This document shows positions 24,646 to 37,034 of a stretch of 64,000 bases of DNA, one piece after another. The notes beneath the pieces were generated by a model that was not told the DNA's origin, made no database searches, and was given only the letters and a program-made list of their open reading frames with translations. The stretch comes from Arcuatula senhousia (lineage: Eukaryota > Mollusca > Bivalvia > Mytilida > Mytilidae). Numbering within the stretch: the stretch's first letter is position 1; the number at the start of each line of letters is the position of its first letter. The stretch spans positions 43,783,717-43,847,716 of the forward strand of contig OZ020305.1 of assembly GCA_963971305.1 (NCBI GenBank), given 5' to 3'. The translations under genes and the position numbers were made by a program.

Positions 24646-24838
24646 GGGGGATTTATAGAAGCATTTAGCTTGATTCCTAATCCAAGATACGGTTAATAAA
24701 TATGTTTTAAGTAAAGTAAAAAATAAAAAAAAACCACTAGACCTTCCTCATCACATTATACATTCATGCATAGCAGTATAAAGTTAAATCCCTTAACATG
24801 CTGAAAGTACATGCATTTTTATTTTTGTTTTATTTTTC

Positions 24839-26186
24839 AGAGAATCCCAGTCTAAATGGTTTGCAAAGAGACGGCTTAGCTGGCATGTTGGGGTTGCTAC
24901 TTACAAGACAGATGAAGACATCATAACATCTAAAACCTTCATTTATGTTTTCAATAACACACCCCAAGATGCAGTTACATCAACAGCCATACTATCCCAC
25001 ACATTAAAAGATATTCAAAGTATGGATCAGAAAAGGAGTGTTGTCCAAATGAGGTCAGATAATGCAGGATGCTTCCACTCCTCACATGCCATAACATGTA
25101 TGCAACAAATTAACATATCTTCAAGTATTAAGGCGAAGAGAATGGACTATTCTGATCCACAGGGTGGCAAATGAATATGTGATAGAAAGGGCAGCTCACA
25201 TAAAAGCGAATATAAGAAGATATGTGAATGAAGGGCACAATGTTGTAAGTGCAGAGAATTTCAAAAATGCAGTGGCTAGTACGACAAAAAAATGTCCAGG
25301 TCTTTGTGTGTTTACCACCAGACATAAAGAGTGCAGCAACTATATCAAATAAAGTCAACAAAATAGCTGAAAGTAGCACTTTGAACAACTTTTTATTTGA
25401 AGATGGCCATATAATTGCATGGAAACAATACGAAATAGGAAAGGAAAAGAAAATTTTAGAGAGAATGGTTACAACTGGGTATCCAAAAGAGCAAGAATTT
25501 GTAATACTATCTAAAGCAAATCAGCTTTAACAAAAGTTCATATTCACAACAATCCTCCAAAAGAGCACATACAAATAGAGAGACAATAACCTGCTGTACC
25601 ATCCGACTCTGAACAAAATGAAAACGAATTGCAATTAACCAATATATTCTCTTGCCCGGTAGATGGTTGTATCTTAACATTCAATAAGTACGGAAATTTG
25701 GTAAATCGATTTAGACAGTGACAATCACAAATACACCAACAATTTAAAAGGTGATAAAGATAGGACAATAATACTCTTTACTTCATTGATGGAATCGAAG
25801 GAGGATCAGATACAAGAATGCAAGAATGCATGAATAAAAGTACAGGTCAAAATGATCAGCATGGGTTAAAAAAGGGATGGGCATTAAAAACAAAAAGAGA
25901 TGTAAAAAGATTTTCTGCAGACCAAAAATTTGCTGAAAATGAGAGAACTGGACATAAATGTGACCCTGAAAATGTTTCTAAAGAAATGCGAACAGTTAAA
26001 AATGTGAAAGGGACAAGACGCTTTTCCATATCAGAATTTTTAACATCTACTCAAATAGGTAGCTACTTTAGCAGACTAGCCCTGAAGAAAAAACAAGATC
26101 TTAAGGCAGAGTTCCAGGAAGAAGATCTCTTGGCGGAAGCGAACAGTGCTAATCTTGAGCTGATAACCACAGCTTGTAATGAATAA
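24839..26186 (+). pseudogene. Decayed C2H2-bearing gene of an expanded invertebrate family
   Basis: A plausible acceptor (ttttatttttcag) ends at 24838 and an open frame follows with WHVGVATYK, then MRSDNAGCFHSS and MDYSDPQGGK. A TGA and a one-base shift come at ~25170, after which AAHIKANIRRYVNEGHNV continues. Further frame changes follow. A damaged zinc finger begins CPVDGCILTF (~25654), and a last intact block of 122 codons (25818-26186) contains KKGWALKTK, KCDPENVSKEMR and FLTSTQIGSYFSRLA. The order matches a family I recognise from many invertebrate genomes, often labelled C2H2-type with no proven function. The Asp-rich blocks could be a RNase H-like (DDE) core, which is inference. Multiple lesions make it non-functional here. 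Confidence 0.6.
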
Positions 26187-26202
26187 TCATTTTGTTTTTA
26201 TA

Positions 26203-26842
26203 CAGTTGAGCCCAGTTCTAACATCTCTACTGTCCAGCTCTCCTGACAGTTCTAGAACTGTTCTAACTCTGGACAGCAGCTGTCATAACCTGTTCTAGGG
26301 TAGAACTGCCTTAACCTGTTCTAACCCATGACACCTTTAGAGCTATTCTAGGCCCTGACAGCTTAGAACTGTTCTAGGCCCTGACACTTTACAACTGTTC
26401 TAGCCTTGGACAGTCCTCACTTTGACAGTTCTAAATGACGTCACGCGGTTATAAAAATAATTCGGAAAATGCGCATATTTTCGGCATTATTATTTAATGA
26501 AACTCGATATATAAATTTATTTTAACCAGACAATTCTTTATTCTATACTGTTCTGAAATCGTCACAATCAGAACTGTCAGGGGGTAGAACTGTCCGAGGC
26601 TAGAACAGTTCTAAGCTGTCAGGGCACAGAACAGGTTAGAACTGTCAGGGCGTATGACAGCTTAGAACTGTCAGGGGTTAGAACAGTTTTAAATTTGTCA
26701 CAGGATAGAACTGTCCAGAACTGTTCTATGACAGGACAGGGCTTGTCATAAACTGTCCTAGAACTGTCAGCAGAACAGGATTAGAACAGATTCCTGACAG
26801 TTCCTGACAGTCCTAAAGAGATGTTAGAACTGGACTCAATTG
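26203..26842. mobile_element. Word-array element, AGAACTGTC vocabulary, TA duplication
   Basis: The ends are CAGTTGAGCCCAGTTCTAAC and, inverted, CAATTGAGTCCAGTTCTAAC, with the match running on through ATCTCT (about 26 bp, two mismatches). TA flanks both sides (26201-26202 and 26843-26844). The interior consists mostly of AGAACTGTC/GACAGTTCT in both orientations, able to fold into many hairpins, around a unique AT-rich centre (~26440-26560). It starts 17 bp after the stop of the preceding decayed gene. Confidence 0.8.
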
Positions 26843-27617
26843 TACCTCTGAATAAAGTTGATGGGCTATAGGATGACCATGTCTGTCATTTTGTCTGTTC
26901 ATAAACACAACTTCTTATTTACCCTTTAATGGTATTTAATGAAACTTTACTTTGATAAAGTACATCATGTCGAGATGGGCAGTAACATATCACTGGAGAT
27001 AATTGCACTTATAATTATGTTTTTTTTTCTGCAGGATATAAAGTTCAATATGAAGCTGGATTTGCTAATGTAAGCTCACTTACAGCAATCCTTCTTATTA
27101 TTCATCTAAATCATTTCATGAACCAAATAATATATATTTTTTTACCAATGTATTTTTGTTCATTTGTTAATTTATTCAATGCATCCATCAAAATAGACTT
27201 ACACACTTATATATTTTAAAGTATCACTTTAACTTTAACCCTGAAATCTAAATGAAAGCTACAACTTCAAAAAATATAGTTGAACTTGGAAACACTGGCT
27301 ACTATCTGACGATTACATTAAAAGATTCTTTGAAGTTATTTCTACAAGTTACAACAAAAACTATAACAAAATTGTTTTTTGACTACCGGTAATACACTGT
27401 ACATATAGAAAAACAAGGGAACCATAAAAAGATACTACAATAACTGAAGGTTTAAGGTAAATCATTTTGAACTGTGTTTTTGCCTAAATATATAAGCTGA
27501 TCATAGATGCTCTGGTCATACGTTTATATGTAATTTCCAATGTACACTGGAATATGTAATAAAGTTTACAAAAAGTAAGAAATGTTGTGGACGTCCTATG
27601 TATTGAAATACAGATGA
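26843..27617. other. Spacer with one exon-like segment
   Basis: Bases 27035-27069 lie between a good acceptor (tttttctgcag) and a donor (GTAAGC) and could be a 35-bp exon (for example YKVQYEAGFAN). There is no partner exon, so this is weak. The remainder is featureless. Confidence 0.25.
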
Positions 27618-27810
27618 CAACAAAGTTCCTTACAATAAATTTTGCTACGCCTGACGCGCTTTTCGTCTATTCAAGACTCATCAGAGGCGCTCTACCAAAA
27701 ATATTGAAAAAGCCAAACACTATGTGATTATGAAGAGCATAGAACAGTAAAACCAAAAATACCAAATTGGGGAACCAAATTAATACTAAGATGATCAACC
27801 TATGTCTGGG
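27618..27810 (-). ncRNA. Hammerhead-like ribozyme core in retroelement end
   Basis: On the minus strand, around 27700-27643, CTGATGA is followed by GTCT-loop-AGAC (stem II) and GAAA, then a 3-bp stem (GCG/CGC type) and UA, as in the hammerhead core with cleavage after UA. The surrounding ~190 bases match the plus-strand copy at 62555-62790. Hammerheads are known from Penelope-like elements and retrozymes of animals. Stem I pairing is weak as drawn, so activity is unproven. Confidence 0.55.
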
Positions 27811-27849
27811 GATTGAATGAGAATAATTAAGAAATTGCAAATTTAAAAG

Positions 27850-28640
27850 GGTAACATTAAATTTACCGAACTGTGATGATCTTGTGTCTAAGAAGACAAA
27901 CCATAGAAATTGAAGGTCACAATGGTCCTGACGTACAGATGTTTAAAAAAACAGATTTTATTGACTAAACATATCTCTTACATTGCAATTTATGGTCTTG
28001 TAACATAAACTAGAAAACATTGTTGTGAAACAAAAAAGCCAAGCAACTGCATACTACATAAATTTTTAATATAAAAGTCTTTTGTGTCAAATCTATTATC
28101 CTTATTATTATTATTGAGTGTAATTTACTGTCTTATATTCTTCAATAAGAATGCATCCTTGTGCAAACAACAATCAATGTGCAAAAAGGAAAACAAGAAA
28201 TTATGCATAATATAATATGGGACTTATTGAGGTGTGTGGGAAATAAAGACAAAAACAAAACTACATAACCAGGATGATTTATCTCGTATATCCATAAACA
28301 AAAGATAAAACAAGGTAAAGACCCACCAGAGAAATTTAAGAATGGTCCTGACTTGGTAAAGGCATTTCAAAGAAATAGTAGGTTGAACCAGCTTTTATAG
28401 TGTCGAACCTTCCTCTTCCACTGTGATCTTAGGGTTCAGTAACAAAACACAACTCATTTATGAGACATAATAGACAATGTCACAAACTAATTGAAACAAT
28501 AATGAATCATTTCAACTGACATAATTTACAATTTTACTAACAGTGGTTGACATAGAAAAAAAAAACTTTTTAAGAGACCGTACCATGGGAGTCATATAAA
28601 TGAAAACAAAAGCAACGGTACATATACCATATTGTACTTT
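27850..28640 (-). repeat. Two diverged Penelope-like 3' fragments
   Basis: Segments from 27850 ('ttaccgaactgtgatgatc', 'cacaatggtcctgac') and from 28241 ('aatggtcctgacttggtaaa', 'ggttgaaccagcttttatag', 'cttcctcttccactgtgatc') align with the 3' region of the element at 16769-17200. The second continues into the decayed C-terminal coding part (about 28550-28620). Confidence 0.6.
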
Positions 28641-30056
28641 TAGTACATTGTGTTAACATTATTGAACTGAATCAGTTTTTGGAGACAGGAATCATGTTTA
28701 TATATTTCAATAAAGAAAATGATGGAATTGGACCTTGATGTCTGCGGTACCAAAAACAGGAAGTAGATGTTTGTTTTTGACAAGTTTGTCATAGTGATCA
28801 CGATATACCTTGCTACATTTCAAATCCGACTCATTTGTTGTTTTGGGACAGAGCATTTTTATGACTCACATTGATTTCAATACATCTCTGGAAGGTCATG
28901 ATATTTCTAAAATAACTAGAGACACCTCAACTACTCTGTAATTCTAAAATTCCCATTTTTGTAACTTTAAATACCTTGTACCTTAACTAGTTAAAGTCGT
29001 TTAAAAACTGCCTGAGGGACTTGATATGTAAATTTACCTTGACCTTGAGGTGATAGTTTAAGGTCATTAAAGTATGCAATATCTTAAACATGATACACTG
29101 TTGGAATTAATATATGTGTGTGTGTTTTATAGACTAAAACAATTGTGACCGGCTCTTAGAAAATAAAGAGATGTGGAATAAGTGTACGCGACACAGCCCA
29201 CAATTAAACGGCAATTTAGAAAAACCACAATGGACAACCGCCAGCAGCCTTCAACGAGGCCATTTGGCACTGCTCGCGGTTATGCAATTGGCCCATGGTC
29301 TAAATAAGATGCATTAGGTCAAAATGTAATGAATTTGACCTTGTAGCCAAATATCAAGGTCATTGATATAAAAATAATCATCTTGAACTTATTGTCTATA
29401 AAATTATCTTTCCATGACAATAATGATTTTAACCCATTTTAAAGATGTTGATTAAACATTGTGTCTTATTGCTGAACTATTTGTGTGTAAAACAAAAAAA
29501 AACATGCCAAAAGGTGACCTTTTGACCCCAGAATTACTCTTTAAAGCAGATTTGTTTAACTTTTTTGTGGGCATTATTGAAAAGTTCATACTTTAAACAC
29601 TTTGAAATAGATTTATTATTTTATTAACAAAGCTGCCTTTTTAAGAAATAAAACAGTAAAAATCATATAAATTTTAAAAAATTCATATATTGAAATTGGA
29701 TGTTTACAAGTGTTGCCATAGCAACCACATGCATAATTCCGTTGTATTTGTTTAAATTATAAATTATCAAATTGATATTATATTTTAAGAAAATAATGTA
29801 AAATGTCACAAGTCTTTGTTCTTTTAAAATTAAATAGTGACTCGAAAAGCGCTCAATAAGAAAAATAAAGTAGTAGTCTTGCACGTTACCATGACAACCA
29901 AACAAATGATAATTTCATTTCATTAGCATAACTTAAGTAAGGATTTAATCATTAATTAATCTTCAGTAAATCACATTGGTATAAAAGCAATGCAAAATTT
30001 GATTTTTGAAAATTTAAAGATTCCATTCAATGCTAAGTGCTTACTGGCATGCTCTC
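28641..30056. other. AT-rich DNA without a supported gene
   Basis: Contains 'tgaccttgaggtgatagttt'-type phrases (29039, 29336) that resemble decayed tandem-element units, and a copy of the small repeat at 29178. No gene. Confidence 0.35.
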
Positions 30057-30113
30057 TTAAACTGGATGAGAAACGTACGTCATAAACTACGTTTCGTACA
30101 CACCGGAAAAACA

Positions 30114-30132
30114 ATGCCCACGACAACACACG
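30114..30132 (+). CDS. First exon in left terminal repeat
   Basis: ATG CCC ACG ACA ACA CAC G followed by the donor GTAAGAAC, giving MPTTTH with a phase-1 end. The 19-bp exon and its donor are preserved identically in the right repeat (47128-47110, minus). Conservation in both repeats and the consensus donor support a real exon. In the left gene the next acceptor (31402) would need a one-base correction to enter the nuclease reading frame, consistent with decay there. Confidence 0.55.
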
Positions 30133-30540
30133 GTAAGAACTTTCTCACTTTATTTACTAATATTTAGTAATAATCTTTAACAAATATTCTCAACATATCC
30201 CTTGTCGTCCCAGAGGTATGTTAATGTTTCAAATTGTACGATTTAAGCGCTAGTTTTCTCAAACATCTCAACACTTTCGTGTTTGAGGTAACGTCTCGGC
30301 CACATGTTTTCTCCATTAACATGATTTTCAGTGTATATACGCATTTTAGTCAATAAATGTCTGCTCCAAAATCAGCAAACAGTCGAATGAAATTACCGTA
30401 ATTAATTCTTTTAATGAAAGGGCTCTATATTTCTTGTGTAGGAAACTTTTTGAAAAAAAACGTTGTCGTACACATTCGCCAAGAATTGCGTTGTCGTCCA
30501 TATCTTTAAATCCAAATGTGCTAGTTAAGCACAGAATATT

Positions 30541-31282
30541 ATACCCCCACTCGTAAGAGAGGGGGCTATATTGCAATCACCTTGTCCGTCTGTCCGGTTC
30601 AATTTTTCTGCTTCTACTGGTTGGATTGGTTTCAAATTTAGTACACAGCTTTAGAATGATGAGTTATACCATTCCTCCTCTTTCCAGGTCCGTCCATCAT
30701 CTTCGTCCTGTTTTCCGAGCCAACTTGACTTTTTTAAGGTAAAAAAATTGAAATGTGAAATTTTTCGTAACAGATTTCTCGGCTTCTACTGGATGGATTG
30801 ATTTCAAATTTGGTACACAGCTTCAGCATGATAAGTACATTGTAATACCGTGCCTCCCCTTTCCAGGTCGGTCCATCATCTACTTCCTGTTTTCCGAGCC
30901 GACTTAGTCTTTTTAGGGCAAACAATTTGAAATGTGAAATTTTTCGTAACAGATTTCTCGGCTTCTACTGAATGGATCGGTTTCAAATTTGGTACACAGC
31001 TTCAGCATGATAAGTTATACCGTGCCTCCATTTTCCAGGTCAGTCCATCATCTACTTCCTGTTTTCCGAGCCGACTTAGACTTTTTATGGGTAAGAAAAA
31101 AAACATTTTTTCGTAACAAATTTCTTGGCTTCTACTGAAGGGATTTATTTCAAATTTGGTACACAGCTTTAGCATAATGAGTTGTACCGTGTCTCCCCTT
31201 TCCAGGTCAGTCGGTCATCTACTTCGTTTTCTGAATGGTCGAGTGGGGGTATGCTTAGCACGACTTAGTGCAACCCCTTGTT
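30541..31282 (+). mobile_element. Hairpin-capped tandem element, ~170-180-bp units
   Basis: Begins with a hairpin (ACCCCCACTC...GAGAGGGGGCTAT) then 'cttgtccgtctgtccg'. Its unit marker 'cttctactg' recurs at 30611, 30783, 30962 and 31129. It ends near 'caaccccttgtt'. The boundaries are fixed because the other terminal repeat has the uninterrupted site (reading inward, 'agaatatt' is directly followed by 'cctttaaaaatgg'). No target duplication beyond a T is evident, as expected for Helentron-type insertion between T residues. Confidence 0.8.
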
Positions 31283-32402
31283 CTTTCAAAAATAGCTTCT
31301 AATCGTAAGGTCTTGATAATTCCCTACCTAATTTTAAGGACGTTTCTCTCTTGATAATTGAAGAATCATTATCAGACGTTAAATACTCGTATTGTGTACT
31401 TGTAGGACCTTACAGATACGTAAAAGGAAACGGGCTACTGACAAAGTAGGCATTTTGTTGGACGAAACAAAGACACCAACGACAGACCTAACTAAAACAC
31501 CTTAAAAGTCACCCTTTAAGAAAAGACCGTGCCACGCTGTGACATCTGCAAAAAAGCCATCATGATACATCAAGTTCAAAAGACCTCACCAATCAAGCAT
31601 GATGTTTGTACAATTATAAAAAACCAAAGAAGCAAATCTGTTTCATAGATTCGTTAGATTCATCAGAAGATTTAGCCTGTGTTTTAAGTGATAATTTTGA
31701 TAGGTTGCCGATTGGAGATGACCCTGACCAGTAGTATATAGAAGAAGTTATTTTTCTTCTTCCAACAGTTCTAAAAGAATTGCGAAATGTTGGATTGGAA
31801 AATGTCGTGGTGGATTTTTTTAAATTAGTTTCAGATGAAAAATTTCCACGTGACAATATATCTTTCCTTCTATGGACAGAAGTTGTCCCATGGTTGCAAT
31901 TAGAAAATTCGTCGAATATTAGATGTATGGAACAAACCAAGAAGTTTTGGAAACTTGGAATGCGACATTTCGGAGGAAAATTTGAACGATATATGGCTGG
32001 CTTCAAAAATACGTCTGACGTAGTGTTTGAAACGGCAACCAAAGGTCACTGTAATCCAAATAATTCAGACATAAATTTTGCCGTTCCATCGGAACAAGTA
32101 ATTAGGAATTTTAACCCATACAATCTAAGCGGGATTAAAAGGCACCCAGGAATATATCGAGACGTAACTGGTGTTGTTTCAGAAGCCCTCGGTCAAACCT
32201 CAGCTTGCTTAACATTTGATGATAAAAAGATCAAACAAGGATTGACTGATAACACAGGTGATATGGACTTGTTAAGGTTCGAAGAAGGAACTTCATTGCA
32301 AGAAAAACATAACGCATTGAAATCTGAATTGAATGTAATTGAATCGCCGATAAAAGTTCTTAACAACCTGGTGTTTACTGATGATCAATTGCTAGATCAC
32401 AC

Positions 32403-32808
32403 GTGAGTGAGTGAGCTGGTGTTTTACACCCGTGCAACGCTATATAAGTTATTTACAGGCGATGAACATGAAAAGGATGATAAAATGAACATGAAATGAT
32501 GATGATAAATGAAAAATGGGGATGGGGTGGGAAACAAAGGACCGGTAAATTTTGAAGAAACACAGGAAAAGGGGAGAGGTGGGTAGGGGCGGAAAATTTA
32601 GCCTATGTGGTGCACTACTTGGCGGCCCACAAAGGGGTCTTTTACGTGCATGAAGCGTGGCACTCTTCACACACGTTGGCCCACTATGGTCGGCGGTCAG
32701 GGTTTCCGTATTATAGACCTGACAACCCCCGCGGACGAGGGCTACACTATTCAGCCACCTAGGGTACACACTTGGTCGCTCTGTGGGCTTAGCACTGACC
32801 CGACGTTA
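32403..32808 (-). mobile_element. SINE-like copy inserted in the nuclease gene
   Basis: Flanked by ATCACAC (32396-32402 and 32809-32815). Removing the element and one repeat gives a continuous reading frame across the junction (Asp-His-Thr-Ser). On the sense strand it is 5'-truncated at about the CGTCGGGTCAG point. The sequence is close to the other young copies, so the insertion postdates the gene. Confidence 0.85.
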
Positions 32809-32992
32809 ATCACACGTCACTGTTGCCATCTGAAATAAGTGGCGAATTGAAGTCGTGTTTCTTGATGTGCTTACATATGCTTTCAACCAAAGCACACACC
32901 ATACGAACAATGAAATCAAAGAAGGAGTATGCAAGAAAAAAGTTCATTGAAAGTAGTGGCGAAGACTGGCATAAAAGTAAATATGTTTACGT

Positions 32993-33070
32993 GATTAGTG
33001 CATTAAATGCTTATCTTTATGAAATAAACATGATTAGTGCATTAAATGCTTATCTTTATGAAATTGAAAA
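32993..33070 (+). repeat. 39-bp in-frame tandem duplication in coding sequence
   Basis: The segment starting GATTAGTGCATTAAATGC occurs at 32994 and again at 33033, a 39-bp step, which duplicates 13 residues (ISALNAYLYEI...) without changing the frame. It looks like replication slippage. Confidence 0.8.
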
Positions 33071-33779
33071 CTTCTTATCAAAGTACCTGATTGTGCTTGA
33101 AGAACTTCTGTTTGGAATATCTGTTTTGTCCGGTTCAAATGCACAGTATCACACAGAGGATTTTTTGCATCTGCCATCTCAAAGTAATTATGTAGAACTA
33201 TCTGAAGACGTCGATGCGGTTAAGCCCCGTTTAATTAAACAAAGAACAGAACGTTGGCATAAGTTCAGAAAAGAAGCATTGGTGACAGGCAGCACTCTCT
33301 ATGCGGCTTTAGGTTTAGACGGACTAAAAAACTCAACGTGAACATTTTGATATGGTCATGTATGGAGTCATGCCAAAGGATAAACCACCTGAAGTTCTAG
33401 CTGCAATGGAGCATGGTACCACAAACGAGATCAATGCAGTGGCCACCTTAGTCGGGAAGATACTGCAAATAATACAACCAGACCTAAGGTACATAGAAGA
33501 AGGCTGTTTAAAGATTTCTTAAAATGAGAAACCATTCATGGTAATTTCTCCTGATGGGAGCCTTGGCTATAGTTAATGATCAGTGGTCCTTAACTCAAAA
33601 AAATCTTACGATAGATTTTACTCTTACGAGTAAAGTTAAGATTTTTCTGCTTTTCACAAAAAATCTTACGAAATATTTAAGTGTAAAATCTATCGTAACT
33701 TTCAGAGTACCTCAGCGTACACGTAAGTGTAAAATTTACACTTAAGATAAAAGATAAGTGTCTTAAATGCAAAATAAAT

Positions 33780-36169
33780 ATGGCAGAGTTATTTATTTTC
33801 GACATTGTACGAAGACGCGCAATACGCAGAGAACGAGTTTTTAGAGACAGGTCTAATGATTTAGATTCTCTCAATGACACCAAGCTTTTGGCACGTTAAT
33901 GCTTTCCAAGAAGAACTATTTTGGAACTAACAGACCTCGTCGATGATTTGCTCCAGAGACCAACTTCTAGATCTCATTCTATTACCCCTTACATTCAAGT
34001 ATGTATACTCGACCTCCAAGGAAATGTCTTCTATTAGGGCTTTCTATCACGTCCGCACTATAAAGAATATAGCTAAAATAATGACTTCAATTCACGACAC
34101 CGTGCCAAAAATGAACCCTCCGTTCCGTAAACGGAAAAAAACTGTATCCGTATCCATTTTTTGCCTGTAAATCACGACTTCTCTTTCAGATTGGTTTCAT
34201 GAAATAAAAAAAAAACAAAAAAATAAAAAACAGGAATGAAGCATTCCAAAAATAATCTATTTACAGATTAAATTAAAATACAACCAAACACATGCTGTAC
34301 TTGTAGGTAAAACATAATGAAGATGTTTTTCACTTTGTCCAAATAAACATTTAATCCCTGATACACAAACCACGAGTAATTCTGTCGTTTTTGGCTATCT
34401 ATTTCGTGCTTCCAAAAATTGTTTATTTGATATAAATGCATAGCGGAAATATATTTAGGTGCTCACTTTTGTCACATTGCTGTACATGTATTATGATATT
34501 ATTCCGGGAATATCATAGTGAGTACCGTGACATAATACAAGAAGCAATGGAGTATGGTAGGGCATTCAAATATTTTAAGTGCGAAAAAAGCTGAGACAAC
34601 CTGTAACAGGCACATAAAAAAGGGCGAGTAGAAAGATCGAGGGTGCACAATAAAACACATGTTTACAAGTGGGTTCGCAAGTTCCCTTTGTGACCCTTTG
34701 TCTGATTGATTTTATGGGGGAGCAACTTTTTATTATGCAAAGCGGGATACGAGGTCTCTTAGAGCTGAATACTTAAGCAATGCTTTATGTCGCAACACGG
34801 ATGACAGGCGACGAATGCATAGAAAATGGTATTTGTCAAGCCGGTGGGCTACAATACAATGCTTTTATTCCAGAAAACAAAATAAAAATCGCCAGTAAAA
34901 AATATCGCGGGTGGGAAGGATACCAATTAAAAAATGGGCATCACATTATAAATGTAGATCGTCACTGCAAGAGGTATAACTTTTAAAATACTGAAGAAGC
35001 AAAAGGTATCTTCCCTACATCATAACATTATATAGTAAGTGGCATGAAATTCTATGTTATGCTCTGGAAACCGTCCATAGCGTACGCAAGATTTTACACA
35101 AAGGCAGTGAACAACATGAATATGTCCAATAGACTTGCGACATTTTTTTTTTCAAAACTACCAGACGATTAATTTGAAGAGGCAAGTACTAATTTATGAA
35201 AAAAAATTTCATTCATAACCTGAAGCACATATTACAAAGTTTCATGATGATACCGTATTTCCTTCATGGTAAAGTTACTTCAACTTGTAGGAAAACATTA
35301 GTACAACCCCTTTTCTCTGATCAACAAACAATAAAATTGATGAGACATGGGCAATTCTATGTTGATTTTTTTTGCTCATACCCTGGTGTATTAATTCTAC
35401 CCTCATGGTGATACCATACTTCTCTAATTTTCATCCGATTTAACTACATTTTTGTACTTCCAAGCCAGCTGTGAAAAAATATTTCTTCTCTCTAGAGAAT
35501 TTTAAGTTCTCATAAATTGATTGGTCAATTTTATATCATTTCTCGTGGATTATCAGATTTCTCAATCTCGATAGTTAAATGACAAAATTTTAAGCTCTCG
35601 ACAGAGTCTCGAGCTTAAAATTCCATCATTTAACCAACTTGATTGAGAAATCTGATAATTCACTTAAAACTATGTAAGAAACTATATTTCCTTCATGGTA
35701 AAGTAACTTCAACATAAAGGTAAACCCGACGAGACGGACGTTTATGACTTCTACTGTCGTAAATTGGGCATAAAAATAGCCCCATATTTACAATCCTTTA
35801 AATAGACAATGTTAAGTTTGGTACTTTAATTTTAGGTCATGACAACGTTGAGAATTCTTGCCAAAGGAGATTACCTTTCTGAGGTTGCAGATGTACATGG
35901 TATATCCATTGCATCTACTTCTAGAGTGATCCATCCTGTGTGTGATGCAATTTGCTCCAGGATGGATATCAGATTCCCCACGTTACCTGCAGAACAGATG
36001 GAGATCAAAAATAGATTTTACCAGATTGCTGGTTTTCCAAATGTTTAGGTGCCATTGATGGCACCCTTATTCCAATAATGGGCATGTCCGGAGATGATGA
36101 GCCGAACTATGTTTGCAGGAAACAGTTTCATGCTATAAATGTACAGGCTGTGTGTACTGCTGATTTAAG
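33780..36169 (+). pseudogene. Harbinger transposase, N-terminal exons only
   Basis: Exon 1 (33780-33998) starts at ATG and encodes VRRRAIRRERVFRDR, then FPRRTILELTDLVDDLLQRP with an in-frame TAA between them. It ends at the donor GTATGT. Exon 2 (35836-36169) has a helix-turn-helix-like part (YLSEVADVHGISIASTSRVI) and then GAIDGTLIPI with the first catalytic Asp of the DDE triad, reached only after a one-base deletion near 36044. It ends at the donor GTACAG. The next acceptor (36426) gives only a few family-like residues. The exons with the second Asp and the Glu were not found, so the protein is dead. Confidence 0.75.
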
Positions 36170-36518
36170 GTACAGATGTAACATGTGTAACATTTAACAA
36201 CCTCTTGGCTAGTAACATGTAAATTGCCTGCATAAAACGATGCCGTCCCCTTTTCCAAAGTTACCACTGTGCTATATTTTTTACCACAGTGCTGTCTTGT
36301 AAAGATTTATAATAGAATGTGTTAGGACCACAGTGCTATAATTTTCAGAAAACCATGTTTTTACTGATTACCACAGTGATATTAAAAATGTCTGGAGAGA
36401 ACACTGATTATGTACCTTTGTTTTAGGTTCACATCAGGTACAATTTTAATTTAGTGTATGATTGACAGGCCTGGAAGGAGTACAAGTCAGTAAGTTTAAT
36501 ATGTAATAAACTCTTGCT

Positions 36519-36760
36519 AAGAAGCAGAGGTACCAATGGGGTATCCGAATATCAAAAGTCCGAAAGGGCAGAGACTAAACCAGTAAACACGAACAAGAAC
36601 GGGACAAAAACAGACAACACGTAAAACATGGAAACACAAAACAACTGAATATCAATCAACAACGCGAACTCCAGTCGAAACAAGAGTGAACTCAGGTGCT
36701 CCGGAAGAGTAAGCAGTTCCTGCTTGCTATAGCACACCCGTCGCGTTGCCATATAAATTA
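36519..36760 (+). repeat. ~240-bp dispersed repeat, copy 2
   Basis: Begins 'aagcagaggtaccaatgggg' and ends near 'cacccgtcgcgttgcca'. It is nearly identical to 50505-50765. The 66-codon hydrophobic open frame on the minus strand is shared by both copies but has no family likeness. Confidence 0.75.
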
Positions 36761-37034
36761 GGGGATTATAAATTTGGTGGTGATTTACTGGATAGATGTA
36801 GGATTTAAGTACTTCACGTCTTCAGTTATGCAACTATTCACTACAATCAATGCATTTACTGAAAAGACAATATGGCCAAATAAACCAAATACAAAAAATA
36901 ACAGAAGTTTATTTTTAATACTAATGTGTGTGTACATGTGAAGTTGATCATATCATAATAAACATTCATTACAAGAAATTTGGATTTTAGAATGTACAGT
37001 GTACACATGCATGTCTAATATTGTGAGATAATTA

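Larger units (their letters stand above)
30061..31370 (+). repeat. Left terminal inverted repeat (interrupted)
   Basis: Matches the inverse of 46612-47180 with few substitutions by eye. It is interrupted at 30541-31282 by a tandem element that the right copy lacks. It contains the presumed promoter, the first exon (30114-30132) and the start of intron 1. After about 31370 the two ends diverge. Confidence 0.75.

Noticed and set aside
31614..32042. 142-codon minus-strand open frame
   Set aside because: Antisense shadow of the nuclease gene block on the plus strand, which carries the recognisable protein sequence.
36552..36752. Hydrophobic 66-codon open frame repeated at 50539-50778
   Set aside because: Part of the ~240-bp dispersed repeat. 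The frame is lost in the 2695 and 44259 copies and it resembles no protein.
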